Below are positions 38,371 through 47,477 of a stretch of DNA of 64,000 nt, piece after piece (positions within the stretch are counted from its first letter, which is position 1; the number at the start of each line of letters is the position of its first letter). The notes under the pieces were generated by a model. The model did not search any database. It was not told where the DNA came from and saw only the letters and a program-made list of their open reading frames with translations. Source of the DNA: Streptococcus cristatus (GTDB lineage: Bacteria > Bacillota > Bacilli > Lactobacillales > Streptococcaceae). Both the position numbers and the translations under genes were made by a program. The stretch spans positions 6,444 to 70,443 of the forward strand of contig NZ_RJNA01000003.1 in NCBI RefSeq assembly GCF_003943815.1, given 5' to 3'.

Positions 38371-38883
38371 ATGTTAGTTAGAGTTCAGCCAGAAGATCTG
38401 GATATTTTGCGGGAGTTACAAGTACAGACCTACCAAGAAACTTTTGGTCCTTTCATCAAGCAAGAAGATTTGGAACATTATTTTTCCCATGAGCTGGCGC
38501 GTGAAAGGCTGGCGCGGGAGTTGGCTAATTCTGAGTCTGAGCATTATTTTGTACTGGACAAGGAGCAAAAGATCGCTGGTTTTCTCAAGTGTAACTGGGG
38601 GCAGGCTCAGACAGAGCAAGAGTTGGAAGATTCCTTTGAAATTCAACGGATTTATGTGCTTGCCTCCCATCAGGGCCTCGGTTTTGGCAAGGAAATGTTT
38701 GAATTTGCCTTAGCAGAAGCTGAGAAACGTGGTTTTAGCTGGGCTTGGCTAGGTGTTTGGGAAAGAAATTTCAAGGCGCAGAACTTTTACTTTAAATATG
38801 GCTTTGAAAGGTTTAGCCAGCATGAATATATCACTGGTGATACGGTCGATATTGACTGGCTTTTAAGGAAGAAATTAAACTAA
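38371..38883 (+). CDS. GNAT-family N-acetyltransferase (PaiA-like)
   Basis: The 170-residue protein is a single GNAT domain. The acetyl-CoA loop is IQRIYVLASHQGLGFGKEMF (near 91-110), with the downstream WLGVWERNFKAQNFYFKYGF block typical of PaiA-type polyamine or small-molecule acetyltransferases. AAAGGAG precedes the ATG. It lies inside the pheS to pheT interval in the same direction, so it probably shares the Phe T-box. The acceptor substrate is unknown. Confidence 0.85.
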   Translation: MLVRVQPEDLDILRELQVQTYQETFGPFIKQEDLEHYFSHELARERLARELANSESEHYFVLDKEQKIAGFLKCNWGQAQTEQELEDSFEIQRIYVLASHQGLGFGKEMFEFALAEAEKRGFSWAWLGVWERNFKAQNFYFKYGFERFSQHEYITGDTVDIDWLLRKKLN

Positions 38884-39024
38884 AAAGACGATAACATCGC
38901 TGTTTATTGGACTTTTAGTAAAAACAGAAATTTATAGAGAGGAATCAAATACGACCGAAAATTGAATAGACTGGCTTTGTCTATAAAGTCAGAGTTAGGT
39001 CTGCTCGGTCGTAAAATCATAAAT

Positions 39025-41430
39025 ATGTTAGTTAGTTATAAATGGTTAAAAGAACTGGTTGATTTGGATGTGACGAGCGCCGAGCTGGCGGAGAAAATGT
39101 CCACAACTGGTATTGAAGTAGAAGGAGTCAGCTCGCCAGCTGAAGGTCTTTCGAAAATTGTTGTCGGAGAAGTTTTGAGCTGTGAGGATGTACCTGAAAC
39201 TCACCTGCACCTCTGTCAGGTCAATGTCGGTGAAGAGGAGCCTCGTCAGATTGTCTGTGGAGCACCGAATGTTCGCGCTGGGATCAAAGTTATGGTGGCT
39301 GTACCAGGCGCTCGCATTGCAGATAATTATAAGATTAAAAAAGGAAAAATCCGTGGCTTTGAGTCACTGGGCATGATTTGCTCTCTCGGTGAGCTGGGCA
39401 TTTCGGATTCTGTCGTGCCAAAGGAATTCGCGGATGGCATCCAAATTTTGCCAGATAGTGCTGTACCAGGAGATGAGGTATTCCCTTATCTAGACCTGGA
39501 CGATGAGATTATCGAGCTTTCTATCACGCCAAACCGGGCTGACGCTTTGTCTATGCGCGGAGTGGCGCACGAAGTAGCAGCTATCTACGATAAGCCTGTT
39601 CATTTCAAAGAATTTCCTTTGACTGAAGGGGATAAAGAGGCTGCGGCTAGCTTGTCTGTTGTCATTGATAGCGAAAAAGCACCGTTTTATGCAGCTCGTA
39701 TTTTGGACAATGTGACCATTGCTCCGAGTCCTCAGTGGCTGCAAAATCTCCTCATGAACGAAGGAATCCGTCCGATTAACAACGTAGTGGACGTGACTAA
39801 CTACATCTTGCTCTACTTTGGTCAGCCCATGCATGCCTTTGATCTGGATACATTTGAGGGCGACCAGATTGTCGTCCGAGAAGCGCGTGCTGGTGAAAAA
39901 CTGGTGACGCTGGACGGCGAAGAGCGGGAGCTGGAAGTTGGAGATTTAGTTATCACTGTGGCAGATAAGCCAGTGGCTCTTGCAGGTGTCATGGGTGGAG
40001 CAGCGACGGAAATCTCTGGCAAGTCTACTCGTATCGTTTTGGAAGCGGCTGTCTTCAATGGCAAGTCAATCCGTAAGACAAGCAGCCGTCTGGGCTTGCG
40101 TTCGGAGTCTTCTTCGCGCTTTGAAAAAGGGATTAACCTTGCAACAGTAACCGAAGCTCTAGATGCTGCTGCAAGCATGATTGCTGACTTGGCGGGTGCA
40201 ACTGTTCATGCTGGCATTGTCCAAGCAGGACAGTTAGATACGACTGACAAGCAGGTTTCGACTAGCCTTTCTGATGTCAACCGAGTTTTGGGAACAGATT
40301 TAACTTATGCGGATATTGAAGATATTTTCCGTCGTCTAGGCTTTGGTCTTAGCGGATCTGCGGACTTGTTCACAGTCAGCGTGCCTGCTCGTCGTTGGGA
40401 TATTAGTATTCCAGCAGATCTTTACGAGGAAATTGCTCGTATTTATGGCTATGACCGCTTGCCGGTTTCCCTGCCTCAAGATGCTGGAACAGCTGGTGAA
40501 TTGACGGCCACTCAGAAGCTACGTCGCAAGGTTCGGACAGTGGCTGAAGGAGCAGGGCTGACAGAGATTATTTCCTATGCCTTGACCACGCCAGAAAAAG
40601 CTGTCGAATTTACGCTTAATCCTACGAATCTTACTGAGCTTATGTGGCCGATGACAAGGGAGCGCAGTGTTCTTCGCCAAAATATGCTCTCAGGCATGTT
40701 GGATACTGTCAGCTACAATGTTGCTCGTAAAAATAAGGATTTGGCCCTTTATGAAATTGGGAAAATCTTTGAACAAACAGGTAATCCAAAGGAAGAATTG
40801 CCTAATGAAATCAATAGCTTTGCCTTTGCCCTAACTGGCTTGGTAAGTGAAAAAGATTTCCAAACGCCAGCGACTCCTGTGGACTTCTTCTACGCTAAGG
40901 GAGTGGTTGAAGCGCTCTTTGACCGCCTAGGATTAGAAGCTGATTATCAAGCAACTGATAAACTTAAGAGTCTGCACCCAGGTCGGACAGCGCTGATTTC
41001 GATTAAAGGTCAACTAGTGGGTTATGTTGGGCAGGTTCATCCAGTGACGGCCAAGGCTTATGACATCCCAGAAACCTATGTGGCGGAGCTCAATCTGACG
41101 GCTATTGAGGCGAGTCTTGAGCCAGAACAGCCTTTTGTAGAAATCACCAAATTCCCAGCTGTTACTCGCGATGTGGCCCTGTTGCTCAAAGTAGAAATCA
41201 GCCACAGACAGGTTGTTGAAGCGATTCAAGCTGCCGGAGTGAAACGTTTAACGGATATCAAGCTCTTCGATATCTTCTCAGGTGAAAAGCTGGGTGTTGG
41301 TCTCAAGTCTATGGCCTACACTCTGACCTTCCAAAATCCAGAAGACAGTCTAACCGATGATGAAGTGGCTAGATACATGGAAAAAATCCAAAAATCCTTG
41401 GAAGAAAATGTCGGCGCAGAAGTAAGGTAG
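39025..41430 (+). CDS. pheT: Phenylalanyl-tRNA synthetase beta subunit
   Basis: The 801-residue subunit has the tRNA-binding EMAP/OB domain (about 40-155), the B3/B4 editing domain, the B5 DNA-binding-like domain and the C-terminal ferredoxin-fold anticodon domain (residues about 708-800). I start it at [11 protein letters not shown] (39025), the family N-terminus, though no good ribosome site is visible; the frame is open to 38962. A terminator follows at 41439 and marks the border with the CRISPR locus. Confidence 0.96.
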   Translation: MLVSYKWLKELVDLDVTSAELAEKMSTTGIEVEGVSSPAEGLSKIVVGEVLSCEDVPETHLHLCQVNVGEEEPRQIVCGAPNVRAGIKVMVAVPGARIADNYKIKKGKIRGFESLGMICSLGELGISDSVVPKEFADGIQILPDSAVPGDEVFPYLDLDDEIIELSITPNRADALSMRGVAHEVAAIYDKPVHFKEFPLTEGDKEAAASLSVVIDSEKAPFYAARILDNVTIAPSPQWLQNLLMNEGIRPINNVVDVTNYILLYFGQPMHAFDLDTFEGDQIVVREARAGEKLVTLDGEERELEVGDLVITVADKPVALAGVMGGAATEISGKSTRIVLEAAVFNGKSIRKTSSRLGLRSESSSRFEKGINLATVTEALDAAASMIADLAGATVHAGIVQAGQLDTTDKQVSTSLSDVNRVLGTDLTYADIEDIFRRLGFGLSGSADLFTVSVPARRWDISIPADLYEEIARIYGYDRLPVSLPQDAGTAGELTATQKLRRKVRTVAEGAGLTEIISYALTTPEKAVEFTLNPTNLTELMWPMTRERSVLRQNMLSGMLDTVSYNVARKNKDLALYEIGKIFEQTGNPKEELPNEINSFAFALTGLVSEKDFQTPATPVDFFYAKGVVEALFDRLGLEADYQATDKLKSLHPGRTALISIKGQLVGYVGQVHPVTAKAYDIPETYVAELNLTAIEASLEPEQPFVEITKFPAVTRDVALLLKVEISHRQVVEAIQAAGVKRLTDIKLFDIFSGEKLGVGLKSMAYTLTFQNPEDSLTDDEVARYMEKIQKSLEENVGAEVR

Positions 41431-41438
41431 TAAACGAT

Positions 41439-41467
41439 TCCCCAGTCTTTTGGCTGGGGATAATTTT
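41439..41467 (+). terminator. Terminator after pheT
   Basis: TCCCCAGTC and GGCTGGGGA form a 9-bp stem with a TTTT loop, then TAATTTT. Confidence 0.8.
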
Positions 41468-41522
41468 ATGTTAAAGTAAAAGTCAGTTTTATAATTATAG
41501 ATTGTCAAAATTATATTATTTC

Positions 41523-41551
41523 TTGAGTTTTTAAACATTTAGAGTTACAAT
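41523..41551 (+). promoter_or_regulatory. Promoter of the type II-A cas operon
   Basis: TTGAGT (41523-41528), 17 bp, and TACAAT (41546-41551). A second TATAAT at 41560-41565 lacks a good -35. Confidence 0.6.
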
Positions 41552-41583
41552 GATATTAATATAATATTCAACGAGGTGAACAT

Positions 41584-44500
41584 ATGAACGGAAAAATATT
41601 AGGGCTTGATATCGGTGTGGCTTCTGTTGGTGTTGGAATCTTAGACAAAGAAACTGGTGAAATTAGTCATGCTAGTTCTCGGATTTTCCCAGCGGCTACT
41701 GCTGACAGTAATGTCGAGAGACGAGAATTTCGCCAAGGGCGGAGATTAGGACGCAGAAAGAAGCATCGAAAAGTGCGTCTAGCCGATTTATTTAGTGATG
41801 CGGGGCTTATAACAGACTTTTCCCAAGTATCTATCAATTTAAATCCATACGAACTGCGCGTTAAGGGATTAAATGAAAAATTAACTAATGAAGAATTATT
41901 CATTGCTTTGAAAAATATTGTAAAAAGGAGAGGGATTAGCTATCTTGACGATGCTAACGAAGATAGTGAGTTTTCTTCTTCAGACTATGGTAAGGCTGTT
42001 GAAGAAAATAGAAAGCTTCTAGCAAATAAAACACCGGGACAGATTCAGCTAGAACGTTTTGAGAAATACGGACAGGTTCGAGGTGATTTTACTGTTGAAG
42101 AAAATGGAGAAAAACACCGTCTGCTTAATGTGTTTTCGACTTCAGCTTATAAAAAAGAAGCAGAGCGAATCTTGACAAAGCAGCAATACTATAATCAAGA
42201 TATCACTGATGAATTTATTCAGGCTTATTTAACGATTTTAACTGGAAAACGTAAGTATTACCATGGACCGGGGAATGAAAAGTCTCGGACGGATTATGGA
42301 CGCTTCAGAACAGATGGAACAACTTTGGATAATATTTTTGGTATTTTGATTGGAAAATGTACTTTTTATCCAGAGGAATACAGAGCTGCTAAAGCTTCTT
42401 ATACGGCACAAGAATTTAACTTACTCAATGATTTGAACAATCTGATTGTTCCAACAGAAACTAAGAAGCTTAGTGAGGAGCAGAAGAGACAGATTATTGA
42501 GTATGCCAAAAAAGCTAAAACTTTAGGTGCGGCTACTTTGTTGAAGTATATAGCAAAAGTGATTGACGCGTCGGTGGACGATATTAAGGGCTATCGGATT
42601 GATAAAAGTGAAAAACCAGAAATGCATACTTTTGATATTTATCGAAAAATGCAAACATTGGAAACGGTAGATGTTGATAGACTATCCAGAGAAGTTTTAG
42701 ATGAGTTGGCTCATATCCTCACACTCAATACAGAACGTGAAGGAATCGAAGAAGCGATTAAAGTATCATTTATTAAAGGAGAATTTGAACAAGATCAGAT
42801 TGCTGAATTAGTCTCATTTAGAAAGTCTAATAGTTCCTTGTTTGGAAAAGGTTGGCATAATTTTTCAATCAAATTGATGATGGAGTTGATTCCAGAGCTT
42901 TATGAAACATCTGAAGAGCAAATGACAATCCTTACACGATTGGGCAAACAAAAAACAAAGGCAAGATCTAAACGAACCAAGTATATTGATGAGAAGGAAT
43001 TGACCGAAGAAATTTACAATCCAGTAGTTGCTAAGTCAGTCAGACAAGCAATTAAAATCATAAATCTTGCTACAAAGAAATATGGTGTCTTTGATAATAT
43101 CGTTATTGAAATGGCGCGTGAAAATAATGAAGAGGATGCAAAGAAAGATTATGTGAAGCGTCAAAAAGCCAATGAAGATGAGAAAAATGCTGCAATGGAA
43201 AAAGCAGCTCATCAATATAATGGTAAAAAAGAACTGCCAGACAATATTTTTCACGGGCATAAGGAATTGGCGACAAAGATTCGACTCTGGCATCAGCAGG
43301 GAGAAAAATGTTTATACACTGGAAAAAATATTCCAATCAGTGATTTAATTCATAATCAATATAAATATGAGATTGATCATATTTTGCCACTATCTCTTTC
43401 ATTTGATGATAGTTTAGCAAATAAGGTACTAGTTTTAGCAACAGCCAATCAAGAGAAAGGACAGCGCACACCATTTCAAGCTTTGGATAGTATGGATGAT
43501 GCATGGCCTTATCGAGAATTTAAGTCCTATGTCAAAGCCTCTAAGGCACTCAGTAATAAAAAGAAAGATTACTTGCTCAATGAGGAAGACATTAACAAAA
43601 TTGAAATCAAACAAAAATTTATTGAGCGCAATCTAGTTGATACTCGCTATTCTTCTCGAGTAGTTTTAAATGCTCTTCAGGATTTTTATAAATTAAATGA
43701 TTTTGATACCAAAATTTCAGTGGTGCGCGGACAATTTACTTCTCAACTTAGGAGAAAGTGGCGTATTGATAAATCACGTGAAACTTATCACCATCATGCA
43801 GTCGATGCATTAATTATCGCGGCCTCCAGCCAATTAAGACTTTGGAAAAAGCAGAGTAATCTTCTAATTTCATACAAGGAAAACCAATTTGTGGATTCTG
43901 AAACGGGGGAGATTATTTCATTGACTGACGATGAGTACAAAGAATTAGTATTTAGAGCCCCTTATGATCATTTTGTTGATACGGTAAGCAGCGAAAAATT
44001 TGAAAATCGTATTTTATTTTCCTATCAAGTGGATTCAAAATATAATCGTAAAATTTCTGATGCAACAATTTATGCCACAAGAAAAGCAAAGTTGGGTAAA
44101 GATAAGTCGGAGGAAACCTATGTATTGGGTAAGATTAAGGATATATATACTCAAATAGGTTATGATGCTTTCATAAAGCTCTATAAAAAGGATAAAAGTA
44201 AATTCCTGATGTACCAGAAGGATCCACTAACTTTTGAAAAAGTCATTGAGGAGATTTTAAAAACTTATTCTGATAAGGAGATAAATGAAAAAGGAAAAGA
44301 AGTTGCTTGCAATCCCTTTGAGAAATATAGACAGGAAAATGGTCCTATTCGAAAATATAGTAAAAAAGGAAAAGGTCCAGAAATTAAGAGTCTGAAATAC
44401 TATGATAAAAATATTCCAGAATCATTTGTTAATATAACTCCTCATAATAGCAAAAATAAAGTTATTCTTCGTCAATTAAATCCATGGCGTACAGATGTTT

Positions 44501-44970
44501 ATTTTAATCCAGATACTAAAAAATATGAATTATTAGGATTGAAATATGCTGATTTGCAGTTTGAAAAGGGAACTGGGAACTACTCTATAACTCCAGAAAA
44601 ATATTACGAAATCAAAGAAAAAGAAGGAGTAAGTGAACAATCAGAATTCAAATTTACCTTATATAAAAATGATTTACTTTTAATTAAGGATACAAAAACT
44701 AAGGAACAACAAATGTTTAGATTTTTATCTAGAACTATGCCAAACAAAAAACACTATGTTGAATTGAAACCCTATGATAAAGCTAAATTTGAGGGGAATC
44801 AGCCCCTAATGGCTTTATTTGGGAACGTTGCTAAAGGAGGACAATGCTTGAAAGGTTTAAATAAAGCGGATATCTCCATCTACAAAGTTCAAACAGATGT
44901 TTTAGGGAATAAACGTTTTATCAAAAAAGAGGGTGATGCTCCAAAACTCGAATTTGAAAATAATCTTTAA
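41584..44970 (+). CDS. cas9: Cas9 RNA-guided endonuclease, type II-A, St1Cas9 type
   Basis: The 1128-residue protein aligns along its length with St1Cas9 of S. thermophilus CRISPR1. RuvC-I is LGLDIGVASVG with Asp9, then an Arg-rich bridge helix (RQGRRLGRRKKHRK). RuvC-II is IVIEMARENN with Glu509, the HNH motif YEIDHILPLS has His599, and RuvC-III HHHAVDA has His738 and Asp741, so both nuclease sites are complete. The PAM-interacting region near residue 1087 reads GGQCLKGL where St1Cas9 LMD-9 has SGQCKKGL. The start follows GAGGTGA. It is the first gene of cas9-tracrRNA-cas1-cas2-csn2. Confidence 0.97.
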   Translation: MNGKILGLDIGVASVGVGILDKETGEISHASSRIFPAATADSNVERREFRQGRRLGRRKKHRKVRLADLFSDAGLITDFSQVSINLNPYELRVKGLNEKLTNEELFIALKNIVKRRGISYLDDANEDSEFSSSDYGKAVEENRKLLANKTPGQIQLERFEKYGQVRGDFTVEENGEKHRLLNVFSTSAYKKEAERILTKQQYYNQDITDEFIQAYLTILTGKRKYYHGPGNEKSRTDYGRFRTDGTTLDNIFGILIGKCTFYPEEYRAAKASYTAQEFNLLNDLNNLIVPTETKKLSEEQKRQIIEYAKKAKTLGAATLLKYIAKVIDASVDDIKGYRIDKSEKPEMHTFDIYRKMQTLETVDVDRLSREVLDELAHILTLNTEREGIEEAIKVSFIKGEFEQDQIAELVSFRKSNSSLFGKGWHNFSIKLMMELIPELYETSEEQMTILTRLGKQKTKARSKRTKYIDEKELTEEIYNPVVAKSVRQAIKIINLATKKYGVFDNIVIEMARENNEEDAKKDYVKRQKANEDEKNAAMEKAAHQYNGKKELPDNIFHGHKELATKIRLWHQQGEKCLYTGKNIPISDLIHNQYKYEIDHILPLSLSFDDSLANKVLVLATANQEKGQRTPFQALDSMDDAWPYREFKSYVKASKALSNKKKDYLLNEEDINKIEIKQKFIERNLVDTRYSSRVVLNALQDFYKLNDFDTKISVVRGQFTSQLRRKWRIDKSRETYHHHAVDALIIAASSQLRLWKKQSNLLISYKENQFVDSETGEIISLTDDEYKELVFRAPYDHFVDTVSSEKFENRILFSYQVDSKYNRKISDATIYATRKAKLGKDKSEETYVLGKIKDIYTQIGYDAFIKLYKKDKSKFLMYQKDPLTFEKVIEEILKTYSDKEINEKGKEVACNPFEKYRQENGPIRKYSKKGKGPEIKSLKYYDKNIPESFVNITPHNSKNKVILRQLNPWRTDVYFNPDTKKYELLGLKYADLQFEKGTGNYSITPEKYYEIKEKEGVSEQSEFKFTLYKNDLLLIKDTKTKEQQMFRFLSRTMPNKKHYVELKPYDKAKFEGNQPLMALFGNVAKGGQCLKGLNKADISIYKVQTDVLGNKRFIKKEGDAPKLEFENNL

Positions 44971-44976
44971 AAAGAG

Positions 44977-45005
44977 TTGCAATTAGCTCTGCAATATATT
45001 ATAAT
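44977..45005 (+). promoter_or_regulatory. Promoter of the tracrRNA
   Basis: TTGCAA (44977-44982), 17 bp, and TATAAT (45000-45005), just after the cas9 stop. Confidence 0.75.
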
Positions 45006-45011
45006 AGTAAT

Positions 45012-45115
45012 TGTAAGGGACGCCTTACACAGTTACTTAAATCTTGCAGAAGCTACAAAGATAAGGCTTCATGCCGAAATCAACACCCTGTCTCTTGGCG
45101 GGGTGTTTTCGTTTT
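45012..45115 (+). ncRNA. tracrRNA of the type II-A system
   Basis: The anti-repeat at about 45024-45060 contains ACAGTTACTTAAATCTTG, the exact complement of the array repeat core, and then GCAGAAGCTACAAAG. A nexus stem (GGCTTCATGCC) follows, then a terminator AACACCCTG/CGGGGTGTT with a TTTTCGTTTT tail. The layout is the same as in S. thermophilus CRISPR1. The RNA is on the same strand as cas9 and runs up to the cas1 ribosome site. Confidence 0.92.
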
Positions 45116-45130
45116 GTAAAGGGGAAATTT

Positions 45131-46042
45131 ATGACTTGGAGAATTGTACACGTATGTCAAAGTGAAAAAATGAGATTAAAACTAGATAATCTCTTAATTA
45201 AAAAGATGGGAGAAGAATATACCATTCCTTTGAGTGATATTTCTATCATAGTAGCAGAGGGAGGAGATACAGTTGTTACGCTTCGTTTACTAAGTGCTCT
45301 AAGTAAATATAATATTGCTTTAGTAGTTTGTGATAATGAGCATCTGCCGACGGGTATCTATCATTCTCATAATGGGCATTTCCGAGCTTATAAGAGGCTA
45401 CAAGAACAATTGCTTTGGACGCAGGATCAAAAGGACAAGCTGTGGCAAATTGTTACTTATTTCAAAATTAATAACCAGCAGGATGTGTTAGCTATGTTTG
45501 AGAAGGATTTAGATTGTATTCAACTATTAGCTGACTATAAAGAACATATTGAGTTAGGCGATAAAACAAATCGAGAGGGTCATGCAGCTAAAGTATATTT
45601 CAATGAATTATTTGGTAAAAAATTTGTGCGCGTAACTCAACAGGAAGCTGATGTTATCAACGCAGGTTTAAATTATGGTTATGCGATTATGAGAGCTCAA
45701 ATGGCAAGGATTGTGGCTGGTTATGGATTAAATCCCTTGATTGGAATCTTTCATAAAAATGAATACAATCAATTTAACCTGGTAGACGATCTGATGGAAC
45801 CTTTCAGGCAGATTATTGATGTATGGGTTTATCATCATTTGAGAGAGGAAGACTATTTGAAATATGAATTTCGATTAGCTTTAACAGATTTATTAAATGC
45901 AAAGATTCGTTATGGTAAGGAAAATTGCACTGTAACTGGAGCTATGGATAAATATGTAAAAGGATTTATCAAATGTATTGCGGATAAAGATACAACAAAA
46001 TTTTACTGTCCGATCGTCTCAAGTTTGGAATGGAGTAAATAA
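45131..46042 (+). CDS. cas1: Cas1 integrase, type II-A
   Basis: The 303-residue protein is the spacer integrase. The metal-binding Glu lies in NREGHAAKVYFNELFG and the His and Asp in HKNEYNQFNLVDDLMEPFR. I start it at 45131, after AAAGGGG, which gives MTWRIVHV, the usual N-terminus, and the family length; the open frame upstream is the tracrRNA. The stop is one base before the cas2 ATG. Confidence 0.95.
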   Translation: MTWRIVHVCQSEKMRLKLDNLLIKKMGEEYTIPLSDISIIVAEGGDTVVTLRLLSALSKYNIALVVCDNEHLPTGIYHSHNGHFRAYKRLQEQLLWTQDQKDKLWQIVTYFKINNQQDVLAMFEKDLDCIQLLADYKEHIELGDKTNREGHAAKVYFNELFGKKFVRVTQQEADVINAGLNYGYAIMRAQMARIVAGYGLNPLIGIFHKNEYNQFNLVDDLMEPFRQIIDVWVYHHLREEDYLKYEFRLALTDLLNAKIRYGKENCTVTGAMDKYVKGFIKCIADKDTTKFYCPIVSSLEWSK

Positions 46043-46043
46043 A

Positions 46044-46367
46044 ATGAGGTATGAAGCGATGAGATTGATTTGTTTTTTTGATCTTCCTATGGAAACTAAT
46101 CAGGAAAAGAGAATCTACCGTAATTTTCGTAAAGAATTGATTGCAAATGGTTTTGAAATGCTACAGTTTTCTGTATATTATCGAACTTGCCCTAATCGTA
46201 GCTTTGCTGGTAAATTCTATAAGAAATTAAAACAAAGTAATTTACCTAGTGGAAATGTTCGGTTGCTGGCTGTGACGGAAAAACAGTTTTCTGAAATGGT
46301 TCTGATTATTGGTGGGAAGACGAAGCAAGAAGAAGTAGTCAGTGATAATAAGTTGGTAATCATATGA
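46044..46367 (+). CDS. cas2: Cas2, type II-A
   Basis: The 107-residue protein has the Cas2 ferredoxin fold with RLICFFDLPMET (catalytic-position Asp) and the GFEMLQFSVYYR strand. It bridges two Cas1 dimers in the integration complex. GGAG nine bases upstream favours the ATG at 46044; the second ATG at 46059 is possible. It overlaps csn2 by 4 bp. Confidence 0.94.
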   Translation: MRYEAMRLICFFDLPMETNQEKRIYRNFRKELIANGFEMLQFSVYYRTCPNRSFAGKFYKKLKQSNLPSGNVRLLAVTEKQFSEMVLIIGGKTKQEEVVSDNKLVII

Positions 46368-47407
46368 AACTATATTTTAAGCATCCTTATAAGGAAAACC
46401 TAGCCATTAATTTTGGAAAATTTACGCAGGTTGTTGGTGAAGACCAACAGTTGAAGTATTATATTTGGCAATTATTAGTCTGGTATTTTGGTGGTAAAAA
46501 ATACAACACAGAGGACTTAACACTCTTTGAACAAAGCGAACCAGAAATTTGTACAGAAGAGATGATCATAAAAAGAAGTGAGTATAAGATTGTTTCAATT
46601 TCAAATATTCAGGATTTGATTGAGCAGATGAATTATAAAAAGGGAACAGTTGCATTTGATTTTTTAAAATCTAAACTGGATAACCTAGAAGTGATGGAAC
46701 AAATTGATTTTATTAATGATAAACTAGATCAAATATCTGCTATAGTAAATAAGCAACTCAATTTTCAAATTGGCGATATTGATTATCATACTGAAAGCGT
46801 CTATCTGAATGTAGAACAACTGATTTTAAAAAATTTTCTACCATATTTTGGAATGGGAGATAAAAATATTTCCTTCGAATTTGTCGAAAATGAAACCAAG
46901 TTTTTAATATTCTTGACCATGCTGCAAGAGACACTTTTAAAAACTAATCAGAAAATAATTTTGCTTTTGAGAAGTATGGATGATTATCTGACTTACCAAT
47001 CTTTTGTAAAGTGTTGCAAACGCCTCCAAATGATGACAGAAAAATTTCCTAATATTTATGTAATATCTTTTCCTTCAAATGAAGGCTATCTTTATATCAA
47101 CAGAGAAAATATGGAATTTGTTAATATTATTTCTGGTTTTATAGAGCATTACTATGAGTTTCGGTTTATGTATGAAAGTTTTGTACAGCGTTATCCATCC
47201 AATGAGATTCCTAATGAAGAAGAATTTCTAATTTCTTTGCAAAAAATTTCTCCTTATTTATTTAGCTCTGATGTGGAACATATGAGTCTTTCGATTTATG
47301 ATATGGTCACTTTAAAAATTATGAATAGCTTATACCAATATGATAAAATTATTGATTTTAAAGTACAGATGGCTAATCCATTATTAACAAATTTTTTAAA
47401 ATATTAG
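46364..47407 (+). CDS. csn2: Csn2, long (St) form
   Basis: This 347-residue protein is the long variant of Csn2 found with St1-type Cas9, not the 220-residue form of S. pyogenes. Csn2 forms a ring on DNA ends and is required for spacer acquisition in II-A systems. The N-terminus MKLYFKHPYKENLAINFGKF and the mid-protein TMLQETLLKTNQKIILLLR block fit the family; the extra C-terminal helical part is typical of the long form. The gene overlaps cas2 and is followed by the leader. Base composition is AT-rich like the rest of the locus. Confidence 0.9.
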   Translation: MKLYFKHPYKENLAINFGKFTQVVGEDQQLKYYIWQLLVWYFGGKKYNTEDLTLFEQSEPEICTEEMIIKRSEYKIVSISNIQDLIEQMNYKKGTVAFDFLKSKLDNLEVMEQIDFINDKLDQISAIVNKQLNFQIGDIDYHTESVYLNVEQLILKNFLPYFGMGDKNISFEFVENETKFLIFLTMLQETLLKTNQKIILLLRSMDDYLTYQSFVKCCKRLQMMTEKFPNIYVISFPSNEGYLYINRENMEFVNIISGFIEHYYEFRFMYESFVQRYPSNEIPNEEEFLISLQKISPYLFSSDVEHMSLSIYDMVTLKIMNSLYQYDKIIDFKVQMANPLLTNFLKY

Positions 47408-47409
47408 AC

Positions 47410-47438
47410 TTGACAAGCTTTTGGGGAGAATCTATAAT
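47410..47438 (+). promoter_or_regulatory. Leader promoter for pre-crRNA
   Basis: TTGACA (47410-47415), 17 bp, and TATAAT (47433-47438), both perfect; transcription would start about 33 bp before the first repeat. Confidence 0.9.
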
Positions 47439-47470
47439 CAGTATGAGAGTACAAAAAGCAAAAATTTTTA

Positions 47471-47477
47471 ATTTGAG
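47471..47477 (+). promoter_or_regulatory. Leader-anchoring sequence
   Basis: ATTTGAG directly precedes repeat 1. This 7-mer is the anchor that fixes polarised spacer integration in S. thermophilus CRISPR1. Confidence 0.88.

Noticed and set aside
45071-45130. Earlier start for type II-A cas1
   Set aside because: This part is the tracrRNA terminator; the AAAGGGG site is after it.
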